A DNA stretch of 17,776 bases from CAZICM01 sp964537685 (lineage in GTDB: Bacteria > Myxococcota_A > Polyangia > Polyangiales > Polyangiaceae). A model generated the notes under the pieces. The model searched no databases and was not told where the DNA came from. It was given only the letters and a program-made list of their open reading frames with translations. Within the stretch, counting starts at the first letter, position 1. Each line of letters opens with the position of its first letter. This document shows positions 1 to 6,916 of this stretch, one piece after another. Made by a program: the position numbers and the translations under genes. The stretch lies in assembly GCA_964537685.1 (NCBI GenBank), contig CAZICM010000104.1, positions 1 to 17,776 on the forward strand, written 5' to 3'.

Positions 1-726
1 GGGACCGAGCTTCACGGCGAAAAGATAGGCAAAGAGGCGACTGTACGGCATGGGGGATGGATACACGCTGGAGAGACAGATTTTCTAATCTATATCGAAG
101 GTAATACCAAGGCGCCTATCGAGGATGGGGATGAAGAACCCAGCGACGACGAAACGGTCGAGCTATCGGTTCATGAAATAGAATTAAAACAAGCGGCGAA
201 GCGATCGGCGGAAGAAGCGCACCGGTATTTACAGGGGATAGCGAAAGCGCGGCCGCTCTATGCGATATTGGATGCGGCGCGGGACGAACGCATCTTGATA
301 TTGCTGCGCGAGGCTGTAGAGCAGCATCGTTCGCTTTATGAGGGAACCGAGGGGCAAGCCTACGAAGACGTAGCACCCTATATTGTGGGGCCGCTTTCGG
401 CGGATTCGCGTTTGTTATCGTGTTTGGTTTTGGAGGGATGGGGAAAGCGGTGGGGGTTGTATTGCACAAGCGGCAAAGCGCCAACAGAAGTTCGCCGGCA
501 TTTTAGGCGCTTTTTAATGGCGGAACTGGGCGAGCGGAGCGACCGGGTCTATTTTCGCTTTTATGATCCATGGGTATGGCGGATGTTTTTACCGATGTGC
601 ACACCGAAGCAGAGCGAAGATTTATTCCGGGATATCGACGAAGTATATTGCGAAGGCACGCTGGGCGAACCATTACGGTTTAACGCGGAAGCGCCTTCCG
701 GTGTGCCGGTGATGGCTGGACTATAG
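1..726 (+). CDS. FHA-DUF4123 fusion protein, T6SS effector adaptor family (5' truncated)
   Basis: The frame is open from the first base to TAG at 724-726 (241 codons visible), so the start lies outside the window. Codons 1-34 read like the second half of a forkhead-associated (FHA) domain: GT at the edge, then VRHGGWIHAGETDFLIYIEG, matching the final strands. An acidic linker follows (EDGDEEPSDDE). From about codon 88 (AILDAARDERILILLREA) to about 205 is a DUF4123 domain, with the typical SLYEG, VAPYIV, EGWGKRWGLY, RRHFRRFL and FRFYDPWVWRMFLP blocks. DUF4123 proteins (Tap/Tec) are cytoplasmic adaptors that load specific effectors onto the T6SS VgrG spike. FHA domains bind phosphothreonine, so the fusion suggests phospho-regulated loading (inference). 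An ATG at 268 lies inside the DUF4123 domain and is not the true start. No effector gene follows; the next element is a repeat array and then a convergent DUF2169 gene. Confidence 0.85.
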   Translation, partial: GTELHGEKIGKEATVRHGGWIHAGETDFLIYIEGNTKAPIEDGDEEPSDDETVELSVHEIELKQAAKRSAEEAHRYLQGIAKARPLYAILDAARDERILILLREAVEQHRSLYEGTEGQAYEDVAPYIVGPLSADSRLLSCLVLEGWGKRWGLYCTSGKAPTEVRRHFRRFLMAELGERSDRVYFRFYDPWVWRMFLPMCTPKQSEDLFRDIDEVYCEGTLGEPLRFNAEAPSGVPVMAGL

Positions 727-810
727 CATTTCGCCCATGGCCTCCGTGGACACGTTCGATTGTCCGATGCACAAGGCTTGGCGCGGGCCGTCACCTCTTT
801 TCATGGGAAA

Positions 811-830
811 GGCGTACATTTCTGTGCCGC
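811..830 (-). repeat. Inverted, degenerate copy of the 42-bp array's conserved box
   Basis: The reverse complement of this stretch, GCGGCACAGAAATGTACGCC, resembles the conserved part of the tandem unit downstream (GCACAAAATGTACGGCC). It lies about 40 bp before the first recognisable array unit and faces the opposite way. Nothing else is recognised in 727-853. The match is short and may be a relic unit. Confidence 0.45.
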
Positions 831-853
831 GGAGGCATCGAAGGCTGAATGTA

Positions 854-1275
854 CAGGCCGACCATGAGCATTAGGGGGCCGTCAGCACAAAATGTACGGC
901 CGGCTCCGTCTCAGCAGGCGCCGACTGCATAAAATGTANNNNNNNNNNNNNNNNNNNNNNNNNNNNNNNNNNNNNNNNNNNNNNNNNNNNNNNNNNNNNN
1001 NNNNNNNNNNNNNNNNNNNNNNNNNNNNNNNNNNNNNNCGGCCCTGCTCCGAGCGCAGGGCGCCGACTGCATAAAATGTACGGCCCTGCTCCGAGCGCAG
1101 GGCGCCGACTGCATAAAATGTACGGCCCTGCTCCGGGCGCCGGGCGCCGACTGCACAAAATGTACGGCCTAGCTCCGGGCGCCAAACACCGACTGCAGCT
1201 TTTGTACGGCCCTCTCCGTCTCATCGGGCGCCGACAGCACAAAATGTACGGCCCAAATCCGAGCGCAGGACGCTT
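854..1275. repeat. 42-bp tandem repeat array spanning an assembly gap
   Basis: Units begin with CGGCC and end in AAAATGTA. Starts are at 897, then after the gap 1039, 1081, 1123, 1165, 1207 and a decaying copy at 1249; a degenerate copy precedes at 854-896. The units at 1039 and 1081 are identical. Every recognisable inner unit is exactly 42 bp. The conserved part is about 27 bp (GGCGCCGACTGCA then YAAAATGTACGGCC). The other 15 bp vary between a CTCCGTCTCA type and a CTGCTCCGAGCGCAG type. In identical units GCCCTGC and GCAGGGC form a 7-bp stem with a 7-nt loop. Divergence increases towards both edges, as expected of arrays evolving by unequal exchange. The array fills the junction between convergent DUF4123 and DUF2169 genes. 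All frames stay open because 42 is divisible by 3, and no protein family is recognised, so coding is not supported. Confidence 0.9.
939..1038. other. Assembly gap (100 N)
   Basis: Exactly 100 N lie inside the tandem array, with repeat units on both sides. A run of exactly 100 is the usual placeholder for a gap of unknown length, so the true copy number is unknown. Reading frames cannot be carried across it. Confidence 0.97.
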
Positions 1276-1290
1276 AATACCAAAACTCCC

Positions 1291-3975
1291 TCATACGGGC
1301 GCCGCAGTCGCCACCCCGCTGATTCGCCCTATCGCAATCACCCGTAGCGATTGAGGATGCGTTTCGTATTGATCCTCGACCAAATGCACCTCGGCAATCA
1401 GCCGCACCGAAAATCGCTTGAACATCGGCAGCTTCTTCGCCACGTCCTCGTCGATATATCCAAGCAGCGAATCCTGTTCTCCAACCGACCGCATTAAAAA
1501 GCGTAAATGCTTTCCGCCCAGAACTTCCCGCTTCTGATAATAACGCCCTGCCAAGAGCGCCCGCTCTATCTGCGTATCTAAATAATCCGGGGCCAAACCC
1601 TTCTTCTCTTTTACAAAGGCTTCCCTTATCCGGTTCAGCAAGCCTTCCGATACCGACGGCGATGCAATTAAGCCCGGCGTCGTCAAGAATTCTTTCCCTG
1701 CCGTCACCGCCGCCCTCAGGTTTTCATCAGGCTGCGTTATCAAGGGAGATGCCGTCGATATCGCTGCCCTTAAACTTTCCATCTCGTCAAAGGGAAATTC
1801 CATCTCCCCTGCCAATAATACCAGCGGCGGTATGTACTTCCCGTCGTCCCTTATCGCGTCCTCCGCCGCACTCGCTACGCCTTTGAGATCGGTACGCTCG
1901 CCATGTACCAAAATCTCAAAGACTTCCCGCCTATCTTCGACCTCTTGAGGCTCCTTCGCCGCATCGTCCAGTTCCCGATCGGGCGCCTTGTCTTCAAGCG
2001 CTTTCAATACCGGCTTCCAGCGCGCCGTCCCCCGTACCCGAGGCATGCCCGAGGGATCAAACCATAACAACTTCAGTACTTCCCGCCCGCCCGCCGCCGT
2101 CTTCCCAGGACCAGATTCCGCGCTCGCCGCTATCGCTTTCGCATCCCGCTTCGGTAAATTCCATGGCGCCGTCGCCGCCGCAGCCGCGTTCGATGCGCCC
2201 GCTACGCCTCCCGCTTTCGCCGATTCTGTCGACGATACCGCTCCCGCCGATACCGATATCGCAGGCGCCGCATTCGCCGCTATCGCATCCCGTCCAGGCG
2301 CGGGCGGAGGCGCGATTCCTCCCGATGCCCAGGGACTGTCGCTTCCTGCCGCGGGCGCTGCCGTTATCACCGGGACCACCGGCGGCTGTACAACCGCAGG
2401 CGTGATCACGGGCGCAGGCGGCGCAACCACAGGCGCAGGCGGCGCAACCACGGGCGGCGGCTGGGGCGCCGTCCAGCTCCCCGACCCTGGAACCGAATCT
2501 TGACGAGGCCGCGCAACCGCAGGAGGCAGCGGCGAAATATTGGGCCGGGGCGAGCTGGGAGGTGTTCCTTGGGGCGTCTGCGATACTTCAGTGATCGCTT
2601 GCCATGAAGGCGCCGATGGTGCCCGCACTGCCGAGGACGCTGTGCCAAATGGCAGTCCGCTCGATGTCTTTCCAAAAGGAAGCGCACTGCCCGGCGCCCC
2701 GGAACCAGCCCGATCATCCCTCGTTCCGCCTTGTTTATTTTGCGTCTGCGCAAAAGGAAGCGCAGGCGGCGGCGCAGGCGGCGCATTGGAGGTCGGGCCC
2801 GAAGCTCCCTGCGCAAAGGGTAAAACCGTGCTCTTGCCCTTGGTCAGCGCTGGAATTGACGTGATGCGCGTGCCCCCCGGCATAGGTACGGGCGAAGCCT
2901 TCACCGGCTCTTCATCCGGCGTCACCGTTAGCTCATCCATCACCGATTCCGTCGATGGATCGCTCAGCCCTACGCGTCTCTCCAATTCACTCCACGGCAC
3001 TTCGTATCCCGGCGAATCCATCCCCACCACAACCCGCCCCGCCTGCGCCGGCTTCTCGAGCGCGATCTGCGCGCGAAAGGTCATCGTCGCAATCGCCCGA
3101 TCGGTGTCGATCCATAGCGTATCCGCCCGCACCGCTACTTTCTGAGCCCCACCTCCCCTGCCCCAATCCACAAACACCGCCGGCCTTATCCCGGGCAAGC
3201 TTGTCACCAACCGCGCATGCTCGGGATGCATATGCTCCAGGACAATGCGCTCATTTTCCCGCAGACCCGCGAGCTGCTGATCCCAAGGCGCCTGATTAAA
3301 AAAACTCATATCAAAATCATCAGGCACAGGCCGTCCCCGCCATGTTCCCTGCATAAAACTCTGAGCGTGCCTTCCCGCCTTATCCACGCGCGTGGGCCAG
3401 TTCATCGCGATCGGTCCAAAACCCACAGGCTCCACAAAATCGTCGGGCGTCGCGACATGCGTTCCAGCCGGCTGAAGATTGGGCAAAGCCCTTCGCCCAT
3501 AGGCATCCCTCACATCGCCCCGCATCCCCACCGGATTCCATGTGCCCTGCCCGCCCGCCGCCCGCTCATAGCGAAGAGGCATCCGGGTAAAGCGCTGCCC
3601 CTCCTGCATTCCGCCTTCAAGCGTAAAATAACGATCGCAATACACATCAATTGCTTTGTCTACCTCGCCCACAATCAGCCGAGTCGCCAGCGAACGCACC
3701 GCCTGACCCCCCGGCGCGAAGGCATGGCCCACAACCATTACCTCCGCCCGAGCCTTCATAGGCATTACATCCGAGGGCGCCCGCACACTGCGGTTGGGAT
3801 CATCATTCCAATGATCGTCGGACTCGTTGATTTCTTCCTGCTCTTGAGCGAGCGAGGCTTCACCGGGCGAAAGCGCATACGTCGCTTTGCAGACGACCGA
3901 CAGCGCATAACTTCCTGCCCTAGGCTGCCAGATCAGCGAGCTTGTGCTCAGCGGGCAGACAGAGATGACTTTCAT
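1291..3975 (-). CDS. DUF2169 domain protein with Pro/Ala-rich linker and conserved C-terminal domain
   Basis: ATG at 3975 starts MKVISVCPLSTSSLIWQP, the usual N-terminus of DUF2169 proteins; a GTG at 3993 would add six residues (MLCSAA). The protein is about 894 aa. Residues ~1-330 are DUF2169 (VVCKATYAL, WNDDPNRSVRAPSDV, VVGHAFAPGG, FTRMPLRYERAAGG, VGFGPIA, LRENERIVLEHMHPEHARL, ADTLWIDTDRA). Residues ~345-635 are a low-complexity linker with four LPFA/LPFG motifs and VVAPPAP heptads. Residues ~635-894 form a charged, probably helical C-terminal domain seen in myxobacterial homologues (LKLLWFDPSGMPRVR to FSVRLIAEVHLVEDQYETHP). DUF2169 proteins often sit in T6SS loci, where they are thought to help load effectors; the biochemical activity is not known. 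It is the last gene of the lipoprotein/ATP-grasp operon and faces the FHA-DUF4123 gene across the array. Confidence 0.9.
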   Translation of the reverse strand: MKVISVCPLSTSSLIWQPRAGSYALSVVCKATYALSPGEASLAQEQEEINESDDHWNDDPNRSVRAPSDVMPMKARAEVMVVGHAFAPGGQAVRSLATRLIVGEVDKAIDVYCDRYFTLEGGMQEGQRFTRMPLRYERAAGGQGTWNPVGMRGDVRDAYGRRALPNLQPAGTHVATPDDFVEPVGFGPIAMNWPTRVDKAGRHAQSFMQGTWRGRPVPDDFDMSFFNQAPWDQQLAGLRENERIVLEHMHPEHARLVTSLPGIRPAVFVDWGRGGGAQKVAVRADTLWIDTDRAIATMTFRAQIALEKPAQAGRVVVGMDSPGYEVPWSELERRVGLSDPSTESVMDELTVTPDEEPVKASPVPMPGGTRITSIPALTKGKSTVLPFAQGASGPTSNAPPAPPPALPFAQTQNKQGGTRDDRAGSGAPGSALPFGKTSSGLPFGTASSAVRAPSAPSWQAITEVSQTPQGTPPSSPRPNISPLPPAVARPRQDSVPGSGSWTAPQPPPVVAPPAPVVAPPAPVITPAVVQPPVVPVITAAPAAGSDSPWASGGIAPPPAPGRDAIAANAAPAISVSAGAVSSTESAKAGGVAGASNAAAAATAPWNLPKRDAKAIAASAESGPGKTAAGGREVLKLLWFDPSGMPRVRGTARWKPVLKALEDKAPDRELDDAAKEPQEVEDRREVFEILVHGERTDLKGVASAAEDAIRDDGKYIPPLVLLAGEMEFPFDEMESLRAAISTASPLITQPDENLRAAVTAGKEFLTTPGLIASPSVSEGLLNRIREAFVKEKKGLAPDYLDTQIERALLAGRYYQKREVLGGKHLRFLMRSVGEQDSLLGYIDEDVAKKLPMFKRFSVRLIAEVHLVEDQYETHPQSLRVIAIGRISGVATAAPV
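2411..2452. repeat. 21-bp tandem duplication inside the DUF2169 linker
   Basis: Two copies of a 21-bp unit (2411-2431 and 2432-2452) differ only at the last base. They encode the VVAPPAP heptads of the proline-rich linker. This is a typical low-complexity expansion within a disordered coding region. Confidence 0.8.
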
Positions 3976-3996
3976 GGCCGCCGAGCATAACACAGC

Positions 3997-5223
3997 CTAT
4001 GCACATTCGATGCGCACTGTAGAAACGATACGGTTTAATGCCTTGCGCACGACTTCGGTATGTTCATGCCTAACAATAAAATAGCCGTCGCCTTCATAGC
4101 TTGAGCTTCGTTCCTGGCCGATGACGGGCAATTTGGACTCCACGATCCAATGGCCTATTTCCGACTCCACTTGAGATAGCCCTGCAATCGATTGAATTTT
4201 CCCCGGCCCCTGCCCGCGCAGATAAGCGATACCCGCGGCAAAACGCCTTTGCTGTGGAGCTTCGAAAACGCCATAGACCATCACCTTGGCCCAGGCATAC
4301 CAAAAATCGATTTCATGGGCATACCCAACCAAGGTGGTAAACTGCGCTCCCGGCGGCCTTGCGGCGACTTCGGAAATCGCAAGGCTTCCATCGGCGCGCC
4401 TAAACCATTCCAAATGGCTAATTCCGGTATCCATGCCCAGCGCATCCAAGGTGCGAAAAGCGGCATCGCGAATATCATCGTATTGAGGCTCGTCAATTTC
4501 GCGGGGAAGGAGCACACACCATTGAATCCAAGGATTGCGCAGCACTTCGAGGGGTGTGGGATAATAATGAGTGAGCGAATGCCATAGATGCCGGCCGCCG
4601 ATGGACACGGTTTCAAAGGAATGTTCGTCACCCAGCACAAATTCCTCGAGCAGCACAGGCGCTTCCGGGCTTGGTTTTAACTGCGCCAATTGAGCGCGCA
4701 ATTGCTGTTCGGAATCGGCTCTAAAGGTCGAAATGGCTCCGGCGCCCGCGGGCGGCTTTAATACCAGGGGATAACCTGAACTTTTTGCGAATGCCCACAC
4801 ATCGGCTTCGGACAGGGCCGTCGCATAGCGCGCACAGGGCAAACCCTTTTGCTGCAATATCGATTTCATCCGGGCTTTATCGCGGAAATTGGCTGCCGCC
4901 TCGGGACTCATCCCGGCAATACCCAAATCCCGCCTGACTTCGGCTATAGGCACCTGTATTTGCTCCACGGCGCCAAACATCCTAGAAATAGGCTCTTTCA
5001 CATAATCGGAAAGCTTAAGCGCGCCCTGTTTCAGCTCGGCCGCATCCATGGTATCGCGAAGGGTTAGAAAAGCCGCGATTCCACCCAGCAATCGCTTTGG
5101 AAATTGATCGAAAGACTCCTGCGACAAAATTCCGAGCTTGATATCGGGAAGCCTGGCGAGCGATTCGATAAAGCGAATTGCGTTGGGGGTAAGATACGGA
5201 GCGGCAAAAATCACAAAGGGCAT
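3997..5223 (-). CDS. ATP-grasp domain enzyme (carboxylate-amine ligase type), substrate unknown
   Basis: This 408-aa protein runs from ATG at 5223 to TAG at 3997. ATP-grasp features are in the usual order: DKARMKSILQQKGLP (115-129), the ATP-contacting lysine in YPLVLKPPAGAGA (K156), LLEEFVLGDEHSFETVSIGG (191-210), and the metal-binding glutamates in SHLEWFRRADG (E272) and LAISEVAARPPGAQF (E285). Residues 1-100 resemble the pre-ATP-grasp fold. The EVAARPPG end is of the carbamoyl-phosphate synthase/biotin carboxylase-like branch. Such enzymes use ATP to make an acyl-phosphate that an amine or other nucleophile attacks; nothing here identifies the substrate. AGGAAGG lies upstream of the ATG. 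It begins 19 bp after the lipoprotein gene and ends 21 bp before the DUF2169 start (3 bp if GTG is used), so the three are probably co-transcribed. A near full-length family of this kind is conserved in myxobacteria (recalled, not searched). Confidence 0.8.
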   Translation of the reverse strand: MPFVIFAAPYLTPNAIRFIESLARLPDIKLGILSQESFDQFPKRLLGGIAAFLTLRDTMDAAELKQGALKLSDYVKEPISRMFGAVEQIQVPIAEVRRDLGIAGMSPEAAANFRDKARMKSILQQKGLPCARYATALSEADVWAFAKSSGYPLVLKPPAGAGAISTFRADSEQQLRAQLAQLKPSPEAPVLLEEFVLGDEHSFETVSIGGRHLWHSLTHYYPTPLEVLRNPWIQWCVLLPREIDEPQYDDIRDAAFRTLDALGMDTGISHLEWFRRADGSLAISEVAARPPGAQFTTLVGYAHEIDFWYAWAKVMVYGVFEAPQQRRFAAGIAYLRGQGPGKIQSIAGLSQVESEIGHWIVESKLPVIGQERSSSYEGDGYFIVRHEHTEVVRKALNRIVSTVRIECA

Positions 5224-5242
5224 AGCTATGGGCGCCTTCCTA

Positions 5243-6121
5243 TCACTTCGCGTTTAAAGGCTCGAAATTCATGGGATAAATGACCAGCGCATTGCCCGCT
5301 CCGGGCGAGGGAAATGTTAATTCTTTAAAGGCCGAAACCACACAGGTCCGGACTTCATCGCTGGGCAGAGGAGGCCCCGACACCACAAAGGGCTGTTTTC
5401 CCAGACTAGGCAGCGCAAGAACGGGCGGAGAATTGGGCTCGGGCCTGTCGGCATCGCCCGCATAGCTTACTTTCCCCGATGGATCGACGATCATATGCAC
5501 CGTCATTTGGCCGCGGAGTTTTGGATCTTTCTTTAAACGATCCAAATAACACGATTGAATTTTATCAAAACTTTGCTGAATGGTTTCCTGCACGGCGCGG
5601 TAGGACAATTTGCCCCGGTTGCGGTAAGGCGCATAAGGATCGACCTTACAGCGGGGTAAAATGGCCGAAAGCACGGCTTCTTCCTGCTTTAGCGAGGTAT
5701 TGAGCTTGGTTTGAAGCGAAAGCGCGGCATCTATTTTTTTATGCGCGACGGCCTGCTGCATTTCCCGGACTTGAGGCTCCGAACGTTTAAACCCTTCGCG
5801 AAAAGCCTTTACCGAACGCTGCATTTCGGCATCGAAGAATTTGGGCTCGGGCATTTCCACCCAGCGGGCCAGCCGATCGGCGATCATCCCCAAGGTATTG
5901 GGATCGGCCTCTGGATCGGCCTCGCGCATCACCTCGATAAAGCGGGACATTTTAATAAATTCGGGCTCGATGATTTTACAGTCCTGCTCGAGCGATGTGG
6001 AAGGGGAGGCGCTGGACTGGGTATTGGGGCCCGGATTCTGAGGCTCGGACACAACGGGCTGCGTGGCAATGCCGCAGGACAGAACAAAAACCGAAAAAAA
6101 CAGCGCTGAAAACCGCTTCAT
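5243..6121 (-). CDS. Lipoprotein with AgmX/PglI-type C-terminal domain
   Basis: The chosen start (ATG at 6121) gives a classical lipoprotein signal: MKRF, a hydrophobic core ALFFSVFV, and the lipobox VLSC with the lipidated Cys at residue 16. An upstream GTG at 6163 would put 14 non-signal residues before it and is less likely. After a Ser/Pro-rich stretch comes a helical, charged region (~40-165) with no family I recognise. The last ~120 residues match the AgmX/PglI C-terminal domain found on many secreted myxobacterial proteins: FDKIQSCYLDRLKKDPKLRG, MTVHMIVDPSGKV, VRTCVVSAFKELTFPSPG, YPMNFEP. The two cysteines (SCYL and RTCV) are the conserved pair of that domain. The protein is expected to be membrane-anchored outside the cytoplasm. 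It is the first gene of an operon with the ATP-grasp and DUF2169 genes. No function can be assigned. Confidence 0.82.
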   Translation of the reverse strand: MKRFSALFFSVFVLSCGIATQPVVSEPQNPGPNTQSSASPSTSLEQDCKIIEPEFIKMSRFIEVMREADPEADPNTLGMIADRLARWVEMPEPKFFDAEMQRSVKAFREGFKRSEPQVREMQQAVAHKKIDAALSLQTKLNTSLKQEEAVLSAILPRCKVDPYAPYRNRGKLSYRAVQETIQQSFDKIQSCYLDRLKKDPKLRGQMTVHMIVDPSGKVSYAGDADRPEPNSPPVLALPSLGKQPFVVSGPPLPSDEVRTCVVSAFKELTFPSPGAGNALVIYPMNFEPLNAK

Positions 6122-6124
6122 GAT

Positions 6125-6153
6125 TTGATATGTACTGTATACAGGGATATTTG
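6125..6153 (+). promoter_or_regulatory. Candidate sigma-70-like promoter for the gene at 6198
   Basis: TTGATA (6125-6130) and TATTTG (6148-6153) are separated by 17 bp in the space between divergent genes. It overlaps the candidate minus-strand promoter, so the two may compete. The match is moderate and rests on sequence alone. Confidence 0.35.
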
Positions 6154-6165
6154 CCATTCTCACAA
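6136..6165 (-). promoter_or_regulatory. Candidate promoter for the lipoprotein/ATP-grasp/DUF2169 operon
   Basis: On the minus strand TTGTGA (6165-6160) is followed after 18 bp by TATACA (6141-6136), placing a start just upstream of the ATG at 6121. That leaves a very short leader and no clear Shine-Dalgarno. The palindrome TGTATACA (6136-6143) overlaps the -10 and could be an operator. Weak evidence. Confidence 0.35.
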
Positions 6166-6197
6166 TCCCAAAGTGCGGGCGCGGAGATATTTTATTT

Positions 6198-6737
6198 ATG
6201 AATGAACAATGGGCGAGTCAATATCATCATGCTCAAAGCCTATTGAAGAGTGGCCAGACCGAAGAGGCAAGGCTGTTTGCGCTGTCTGTGCTCGAACATT
6301 TGGAATCCGGCGCCGGAGATAAGCAGGATGTTCTTGAATGGAGGATGTTTTTGCGGACGGCAACGCCTCAGCTTTGGCCGGAGGACAAGAAAAAACGCCC
6401 GCCTACCGTTCCGGTTATTTTCAAATCGAATGTGTTGCTGATCACGGCGGATACCCGGGGCTATTTGACGCTGGTGAATCCATCCGAACGAAAAACCCTT
6501 CAAATGCTGCGCCGGAATATGATCAGCGATATTCATATCGAGCATCCATCGCCCATTTTATGGTTTATTGGAGCCCTTCAGTCGGCGGTATGGGATTCAT
6601 CCAAAGGCGTTTCCAATCCGATTGGCGTGCGGGTATCGGAACAATGCGATGTGGCCGCGGCCGCAGCCGCTTTGCGAAGGTGTTTAAGGCTTCCGGTCGT
6701 GCCCGTACCGCTAATTCATTTGCCGGTCTTTGGCTGA
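6198..6737 (+). CDS. Unrecognised protein, probably truncated by a frameshift
   Basis: ATG at 6198 follows GGAG (6183-6186) by 11 nt and gives 179 aa. The first ~40 residues (QYHHAQSLLKSGQTEEARLFA) look like a TPR-type helical pair. Residues ~70-135 look globular (VIFKSNVLLITADTRGYLTL, HIEHPSPILWFIGALQSA). The end runs RRCLRLPVVPVPLIHLPVFG and stops at TGA 6735-6737. I do not recognise the family. A different frame directly downstream carries protein-like sequence (see next entry), and restoring one base in the TTT at 6730-6732 joins the two frames without the stop. The intact gene would then be about 239 codons. The gene is divergent from the lipoprotein operon. Confidence 0.6.
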   Translation: MNEQWASQYHHAQSLLKSGQTEEARLFALSVLEHLESGAGDKQDVLEWRMFLRTATPQLWPEDKKKRPPTVPVIFKSNVLLITADTRGYLTLVNPSERKTLQMLRRNMISDIHIEHPSPILWFIGALQSAVWDSSKGVSNPIGVRVSEQCDVAAAAAALRRCLRLPVVPVPLIHLPVFG

Positions 6738-6916
6738 GTGCGCCGACGCCCCACAAGCCTAGAGGTTATGGAGGAATCAAAGAACGTATACGGGTGATCG
6801 GATGGCTGGGTTATTCGGGGGAATTAGGCTTTGGAAAGGGTTATGGACACTTTGGTATGTCCAAAGGCGGCATCGAAGCCGTTCATATCGAAAGGCTTTC
6901 AGGGGAGGGCCGATAA
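6738..6916 (+). pseudogene. Displaced 3' part of the gene at 6198 (frame-shifted tail)
   Basis: In the frame one step from the 6198 gene, codons from about 6734 to TAA at 6914-6916 read LSAPTPHKPRGYGGIKERIR, then a Gly-rich, beta-like stretch with GWLGYSGELGFGKGYGHFG and IEAVHIERL. It looks like the closing domain of a protein, not random translation, but has no plausible start of its own. The end overlaps the 3' end of the convergent cytochrome c-NnrU gene by 18 bp. It may be a true frameshift mutation or a sequencing error. Confidence 0.5.

Noticed and set aside
871..1242. Minus-strand repeat protein across the array
   Set aside because: It crosses the N gap, so the frame is arbitrary, and the openness follows from a stop-free 42-bp unit. 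No family or start signal supports it.
854..1275. CRISPR array
   Set aside because: The variable part is only about 15 bp and partly conserved between units, the repeated part is not separated by unique spacers, and no cas gene is nearby.
3217..3990. Long + strand frame (257 codons) opposite the DUF2169 gene
   Set aside because: It is antisense to a clearly recognised domain, and its composition (Arg, His, Pro, Ser) is typical of a shadow frame.
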